From the NCBI RefSeq assembly GCF_031834595.1, contig NZ_CP115541.1, forward strand, positions 4,148,501-4,212,500: a stretch of 64,000 nucleotides of DNA, in the 5' to 3' direction. Of the stretch, positions 60,004 through 64,000 are shown piece after piece (position 1 is the stretch's first letter; each line of letters begins with the position of its first letter). A model generated the notes under the pieces. The model saw only the letters and a list, made by a program, of their open reading frames with translations, did not search any database and had not been told where the DNA came from. The DNA comes from Stenotrophomonas oahuensis. Lineage in GTDB: Bacteria; Pseudomonadota; Gammaproteobacteria; Xanthomonadales; Xanthomonadaceae. The position numbers and the translations under genes are program-made.

Positions 60004-61752
60004 ATGGATCGTCGCGATTGTCTGAAAGCAGGCCTGGGCCTGTCCCTGTTGCCCCTCTCCAACGCGATGGCGTCCAACGCCCTCCCCACCCGCGCCACGG
60101 TGCGCCCCGGCGATGCAGGCTGGCCCAGCCAGGCCCAATGGGACCGCCTCTCCGAACAGGTCGGCGGCCAGCTCTCCACCCCGATCTCACCCTTCCTGGC
60201 CGACGAAGCCACGCGCGCTGAAGCACTCGCGCAGATCAAGAACCCCTTCTACATCGGCGACCAGCCAGCACTCACCCAGACCAGCGGCTACCACGGTGCG
60301 TGGCTGTCGCAGCCCAGCGCCCAGGTGGTCGCCGCACGCAACAGTGCCGACGTCGTCGCTGCGGTGAACTTCGCCCGCGAACACAGGCTGCGGCTGGTGG
60401 TGAAAGGCGGCGGCCACAGTTACCACGGCACCTCCTGTGCTCCCGATTCGTTGCTGATCTGGACGCGGGCGATGAAGCAGGTGGAGCTGCACGATGCGTT
60501 CGTGCCCGCAGGTGCGCCAAGCGGGAGTGCCCCACTACCGGCGGTCAGCCTCGGCGCGGGTGCGATGTGGATCCACGCTTACGATGCCGTGACCACCCGC
60601 GCCGGGCGGTATGTGCAGGGCGGCGGCTGCACCACCGTCGGGGTAACGGGGCTGGTCACAGGCGGCGGCTTCGGCAGTTTCTCCAAGGCGCACGGCACTG
60701 CGGCAGCCAGTCTGCTCGAGGCCGAAGTAGTCACCGCCGACGGCCAACTCCGCGTGGTCAACGCTCACCAGGATCCGGATCTGTTCTGGGCCTTGAAGGG
60801 AGGCTGCGGCGGCAGCTTCGGCGTGGTCACCCGCATCACCCTGCGCACCCACGCGCTGCCCGACTTCTTCGGCGGTGTCTCGCTGAAGGTGCAGGTGGCC
60901 GACGAGGCCAGCTGGCAGGCGCTGGTGGCGCACAGTCTGCGCTTCTACCGCGATGCGCTGTGCAATCCGCACTGGGGCGAGCAGCTGCGGTTCGATGACG
61001 AGCGCTGCCTGCAGGTGTCGATGGTGTTCCAGGGCATCAACGAGCGCGAGGCCAAGGAAGCCTGGACTCCGTTCCTGGCGTGGCTGGGTGAGAACCCTGC
61101 GTATTCCATCGTTGAGCCACTGCAGGTGTCTGCCCTGCCCGCCGAGCACATGTGGGACGCGGCGTTCTTCCGCAAGTACGCGCCGCAGTTCATCGCCCGC
61201 GATACCCGTGCCGGCTCACCGTCGATCCATATGCTGTGGAAGGGCGATCAGGGTCAGGTCGGCTGGTACCTGCATGGCTACGCCTCGGCGTGGATGCCGT
61301 CGAAGCTGCTGGATGATGCGCAGCGCGATGCGGCAGCCAAGGCGATCTGCACGGCGGCGGCGCATATGCCGGTGGAACTGCATTGCAACAAGGGGTTGTT
61401 CGGGGCACCGAAGGAGGCGCTGGACGCAACACGAAACACGGCCATGCATCCGGCCGTGCTGGATGCGTTTGCGCTGGCGTTGATCGGCAATGCCGGTGAT
61501 CCGGCCTACGCTGGTAGTGGTGGTGTGGTGAATGAGAAGAAGGCTGAGAGAGGGGCCCAGCGGGTGCAGGCGTCGTATGACGCGTTGCGCGCTGTTTTGC
61601 CTTCTGCGCCGACGTATGTGTCGGAGTGCGATTTCTTCCAGCGCGACTGGCAGCAGGCATTCTGGGGGCCGAATTATCCGAGGCTGTTGAAGGCGAAGCG
61701 GCGCTATGACCCGGATGGAATGTTCGTGATTCATCATGGGATCGGAACGTAG
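60004..61752 (+). CDS. BBE-type FAD-linked oxidase, Tat or Sec exported
   Basis: A 582-residue flavoprotein of the vanillyl-alcohol-oxidase/berberine-bridge family. The N-terminal MDRRDCLKAGLGLSLLP resembles a short Tat signal. The FAD-binding domain has GGGHSYHG (His for one FAD bond) near 140 and GRYVQGGGCTTVGV (Cys for a second bond) near 205, so FAD is probably attached at two points. The BBE end is PNYPRLLKAKRRYDPDGMF. It should oxidise a bulky alcohol, sugar or phenolic compound with oxygen. Its TAG stop belongs to a REP. Confidence 0.87.
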   Translation: MDRRDCLKAGLGLSLLPLSNAMASNALPTRATVRPGDAGWPSQAQWDRLSEQVGGQLSTPISPFLADEATRAEALAQIKNPFYIGDQPALTQTSGYHGAWLSQPSAQVVAARNSADVVAAVNFAREHRLRLVVKGGGHSYHGTSCAPDSLLIWTRAMKQVELHDAFVPAGAPSGSAPLPAVSLGAGAMWIHAYDAVTTRAGRYVQGGGCTTVGVTGLVTGGGFGSFSKAHGTAAASLLEAEVVTADGQLRVVNAHQDPDLFWALKGGCGGSFGVVTRITLRTHALPDFFGGVSLKVQVADEASWQALVAHSLRFYRDALCNPHWGEQLRFDDERCLQVSMVFQGINEREAKEAWTPFLAWLGENPAYSIVEPLQVSALPAEHMWDAAFFRKYAPQFIARDTRAGSPSIHMLWKGDQGQVGWYLHGYASAWMPSKLLDDAQRDAAAKAICTAAAHMPVELHCNKGLFGAPKEALDATRNTAMHPAVLDAFALALIGNAGDPAYAGSGGVVNEKKAERGAQRVQASYDALRAVLPSAPTYVSECDFFQRDWQQAFWGPNYPRLLKAKRRYDPDGMFVIHHGIGT

Positions 61753-61913
61753 TGACACGCCATGCGTGTCAGCTCTTCGTTCCGGCGTCATGAACCCCTG
61801 ACACGCGGCTTCGGCTTGGGTTAAACGTCGGACGCATTCGATTGCCGGTACCGATTCGCCTTCGAAGGCTTGTGCCGCGCGTTGCGCGGTTGACACGCAT
61901 GGCGTGTCACTAC
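61749..61913. repeat. Inverted REP pair after the FAD oxidase
   Basis: GTAGTGACACGC-CAT-GCGTGTCA (61749-61771) and, 119 bases on, the same unit on the minus strand (61891-61913, ending TCACTAC). The first supplies the stop codon of the oxidase. The pair, with a spacer also found in part near 40570-40620, has the layout of a mobile REP doublet. Confidence 0.8.
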
Positions 61914-62328
61914 GAATTGTTACGTGCGCAGGACGATGGCGCTGTTCGCCGGGGTGTTGCCCGGCGGCGCACATTTCGCGCACTGCGGTCAATCGAACAA
62001 CCGTGTTTCTTCGATTGATTTCTTCGATTGTGGAACAGGGTTCGCGGTTCTGGTGAGCCAGACGCGACAGCCCCCTTGTCGCACAGGGGTTCCGAAGAAC
62101 ACGTCGTTTTTGCCTGTTTCAATGCGATTGCGGAAGGCGCACTGTCTGCGTCGGGTTTAGTAGCCCTTCCACAAGCCATAATGTTCGCGCATCCCGAGTC
62201 GGGAGGGTGGTTAATACAACACCCTTTTTGGGGGAATACGCCACACCGTGTGCTTGTGGACGGCTACTAACCTCCCGACCCCTCTCGCCGCAATGGCGAG
62301 AGGTCTTCCAGAACAATGGAGACTGTGT
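61914..62328. other. Structured noncoding leader upstream of the symE-like gene
   Basis: No gene is supported here. GTCGGGAGG (62198-62206) can pair with CCTCCCGAC (62271-62279). CCTCTCGCC-GCAAT-GGCGAGAGG forms a perfect 9-bp hairpin at 62281-62303, 15 bases before the GGAG of the symE-like gene. A small loop CACAC-C-GTGTG lies at 62243-62253. The arrangement suggests a folded 5' leader or an antisense RNA gene, as symE of E. coli has in symR. Confidence 0.5.
62281..62303 (+). ncRNA. Hairpin in the symE-like leader
   Basis: CCTCTCGCC-GCAAT-GGCGAGAGG, nine paired bases and a five-base loop, with no GTAG head. It lies just ahead of the ribosome-binding site of the symE-like gene and is not followed by T-rich sequence on the plus strand. 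On the minus strand it could end an antisense transcript. RNA status is inferred only from folding. Confidence 0.4.
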
Positions 62329-62655
62329 ATGCGCAATACCGATTTTGATAACGACGACACCACACCCAAGGCGGAACGCTGCAAGTGCTGCAACAGCGTG
62401 CTCCGGCCGCCGCACCTTCCGCACAAGCCCGCGCCGTTCCTGCTGCTGCATGGGGCGTGGATGACCCATGTGGGCATCGCGGTGGGTTCGCGGGTGCGGG
62501 TTGAAGGCGGACCGGGCCAGATCAAGGTCACCCTGGTGGGGCCGCCGCGACGGGTGCGTTCGGTGATTCCGGAGGGGCCGACCGGTGAGGTGCGCCACGT
62601 GCATTACGTGGACGTGCACGCGGATCCCATTCCGCCCATGCCGTCTGCGGCGTAA
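62329..62655 (+). CDS. SymE-like type I toxin
   Basis: A 108-residue protein with an N-terminal CKCCNS metal-binding-like motif and a central segment PFLLLHGAWMTHVGI followed by a V-G-x-x-V-x-V strand. This is the pattern of the AbrB-fold SymE family, whose E. coli member is an RNA-cleaving or nucleoid-compacting toxin held down by an antisense RNA. The His-rich C-terminal part VRHVHYVDVHADP is extra. ATG 62329 has GGAG eight bases upstream; an in-frame ATG at 62248 would read through the leader hairpin. It stands alone behind a structured leader. Confidence 0.7.
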   Translation: MRNTDFDNDDTTPKAERCKCCNSVLRPPHLPHKPAPFLLLHGAWMTHVGIAVGSRVRVEGGPGQIKVTLVGPPRRVRSVIPEGPTGEVRHVHYVDVHADPIPPMPSAA

Positions 62656-62672
62656 CGCAGGATAGAACGGAG

Positions 62673-62695
62673 GTGTCCGACCGGCCGGCGGACAC
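62673..62695 (+). terminator. Hairpin after the symE-like gene
   Basis: GTGTCCG-N9-CGGACAC, followed a few bases later by a second loop TGACAC...GTGTCA (about 62702-62721). It lies 17 bases after the symE-like stop and probably ends that transcript. There is no T-run, so it may act as a REP-like structure. Confidence 0.5.
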
Positions 62696-62779
62696 ACCGT
62701 TGTGACACCCCTTGCGTGTCAACGTTTCGCCCCACCATGCGGTACGCTGCAACCCACCTGCCCGCCCGGAACGCCGCCT

Positions 62780-64000
62780 GTGAAGCCACGTCCGTCCGCC
62801 CTCGCCTTATGCCTTGCCCTCTGCACCGCCCTGCCGCCCGGCATCGCCCTGGCCCAGGACGAACCGGTGGCCACCGCCGCCGAAGAGGCCAGCGCCTACA
62901 ACACCCTGCTGGACGCGCAGACCATGGCGGCAATCAACGCCGATCCGGAACTGCGCACGCTGCTGGGCCTCAATGGCGGACCGGCCGGTGACACCTCAGA
63001 CCAGCTCACCGACGTGTCGCTGGAACGGCGCGCGATCAACCGGCAGATGCTGGCCGACAATCTGGCCGCGTTGAAGGCCTGGAAAGGCCCGCCGCTGGAT
63101 GCGCAGCAGCGGCTGAGCGACGGCCTGGCGCGCTGGTTCTACCAGTCACAGATCGACCTGATGGCGGTGCCGTGGAGCGCGGCATGGCTGCCGGTGGGCG
63201 GCAGCACCTATGCCATCGACCAGTTGTTCAGCCTGCCGGTGAACCTGCCGCAGTTCTTCGACAATCAACACGCGGTGACCGACCTCACCAGCGCCGAGCA
63301 CTACATCGCCCGCTTGAACGCACTGGGCCCGAAGCTGGACCAGGTGCTGGCAAACGCCGACCTGCAAGCCGAACACGGTGTGGTGCCGCCAGAAGTCGCA
63401 CTCGAGGGGGCGGCCAACCAGTTCCGCACGCTGCTGGAACCGGCCCCGAAGGACAGCCTGTGGGTGACCTCGTTCCGGCGCAAGCTTGAAAAGGTACCCT
63501 CGATCAAGCCGGCCGAACGCGCAGCGCTGGTCGCGCAGGCCATTGCCGCCGTCAGCACCTCGGTGAATCCCGGCTACCAGCGCCTGCTCGAGCGCAGCGA
63601 GGCGCTGTTGGCCACGCATCCGGGCAACACCGGCATGTGGTCGCTACCAAACGGCGATGCCTACTACGATGCGGCGCTGCGCTGGTACACCAGCACCAAC
63701 CTGGGGGCGGACGCGATCCATCAGATCGGCCTGAATGAGGTGGCCCGGCTGGAAACGGCGATGGACGAACGTCTGCGCCAGCTCGGCCTTGAAGAAGGCA
63801 GCGTGGCCGAACGCGTGCAGGCGCTGGCTGCGGACCCGCGCTACACCTATGCCGACAGCGACGCCGGCCGCGCCGAGGTGCTTGCCGACATCGAAAAGCG
63901 CCTGCGTGCGCTGGACCCGATCCTGCCGGACTACTTCGGCCTGCTGCCGTCACAGAAGCTGCTGGTTCAACCGGTACCAGCGCACATGCAGGCCACCTCA
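62780..64000 (+). CDS. DUF885 family protein, 5' part
   Basis: An exported protein running off the window; 407 codons are visible from GTG 62780. A signal peptide (KPRPSALALCLALCTALPPG, cleaved near IALAQDE) leads to a helical protein with DQLTDVSLERRAINRQMLAD, FFDNQHAVTDLTSAEHYIARL, PNGDAYYDAALRWYTST and IHQIGLNEVARLE. These are features of DUF885 proteins, distant M3/zincin-like presumed peptidases; the HExxH-type region would be beyond the window. No ATG in frame is available upstream. GGA is nine bases before the GTG. Confidence 0.85.
   Translation, partial: MKPRPSALALCLALCTALPPGIALAQDEPVATAAEEASAYNTLLDAQTMAAINADPELRTLLGLNGGPAGDTSDQLTDVSLERRAINRQMLADNLAALKAWKGPPLDAQQRLSDGLARWFYQSQIDLMAVPWSAAWLPVGGSTYAIDQLFSLPVNLPQFFDNQHAVTDLTSAEHYIARLNALGPKLDQVLANADLQAEHGVVPPEVALEGAANQFRTLLEPAPKDSLWVTSFRRKLEKVPSIKPAERAALVAQAIAAVSTSVNPGYQRLLERSEALLATHPGNTGMWSLPNGDAYYDAALRWYTSTNLGADAIHQIGLNEVARLETAMDERLRQLGLEEGSVAERVQALAADPRYTYADSDAGRAEVLADIEKRLRALDPILPDYFGLLPSQKLLVQPVPAHMQATS

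Noticed and set aside
61924..62160. Possible 78-codon gene before the symE-like gene
   Set aside because: Poor codon pattern, no ribosome-binding site, no recognisable fold; the region looks noncoding and structured.

Overview
The window is high-GC, densely coded DNA that fits a Stenotrophomonas-type member of the Xanthomonadaceae. The main reasons are a catechol siderophore operon in the order entC-E-B-B'-F-A with a split entB, as described for Stenotrophomonas maltophilia, and many short palindromes headed by GTAG, like the REP elements of that genus. No rRNA, tRNA, CRISPR array or replication origin was seen.

Layout. 1-3540: tail of one gene, then a ZorA/MotA-like DUF802 motor protein, a MotB/OmpA-like partner and a DUF2894 protein. 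3537-13118 (minus): seven overlapping genes for an MFS exporter and enterobactin-type synthesis, behind a probable Fur box. 13261-15244: an isolated F1-epsilon-like protein and a DASS-type anion transporter. 15378-19957: NrdR-box-controlled nrdA-nrdB followed by a flavodoxin and a CPGC thioredoxin, spaced by REP hairpins. 20180-27958: an autotransporter, DUF3817, an SDR/LysR pair, a DeoR/MFS pair and an M14 peptidase interrupted by one in-frame TGA.

28638-40561 is an accessory island. It opens with a very large secreted RHS protein ending in five fibronectin-III-like repeats. A translationally coupled second secreted protein carries the missing RHS core plus a nuclease-like tail, and a probable immunity gene follows. 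Behind them lie about a dozen small genes, mostly unknown: TPR-like, DUF5076, DUF695, tiny membrane proteins and several lipoprotein or exported proteins. Codon and base use look visibly less GC-rich from about 34400 on.

40759-52987: a quinone-oxidoreductase-like enzyme, a TspO-like membrane protein and a six-gene minus-strand operon (DoxX-like, YcaC-like hydrolase, DoxX, Tat-exported amidohydrolase, alginate-export-type porin, MFS_3 exporter). The operon is divergent from a propeller-sensor histidine kinase and LuxR-type regulator that probably control it. 53023-54393 is a complete IS256-family element with an 8-bp target duplication, inserted into a REP. 54442-64000: an MFS/LysR pair, mntH with an MntR-type operator, a methyltransferase behind a MerR-type promoter, an EamA transporter flanked by repeats, a BBE-type FAD oxidase, a SymE-like toxin with a structured leader, and the first part of a DUF885 protein.

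The most unusual points are the two-piece RHS system with its Fn3 insertion, the orphan ZorAB-like motor locus, the TGA-interrupted but otherwise intact M14 peptidase, the His-tailed amidohydrolase/exporter operon under a propeller-type two-component system, and REP elements that repeatedly supply the TAG stop codon of the gene before them.
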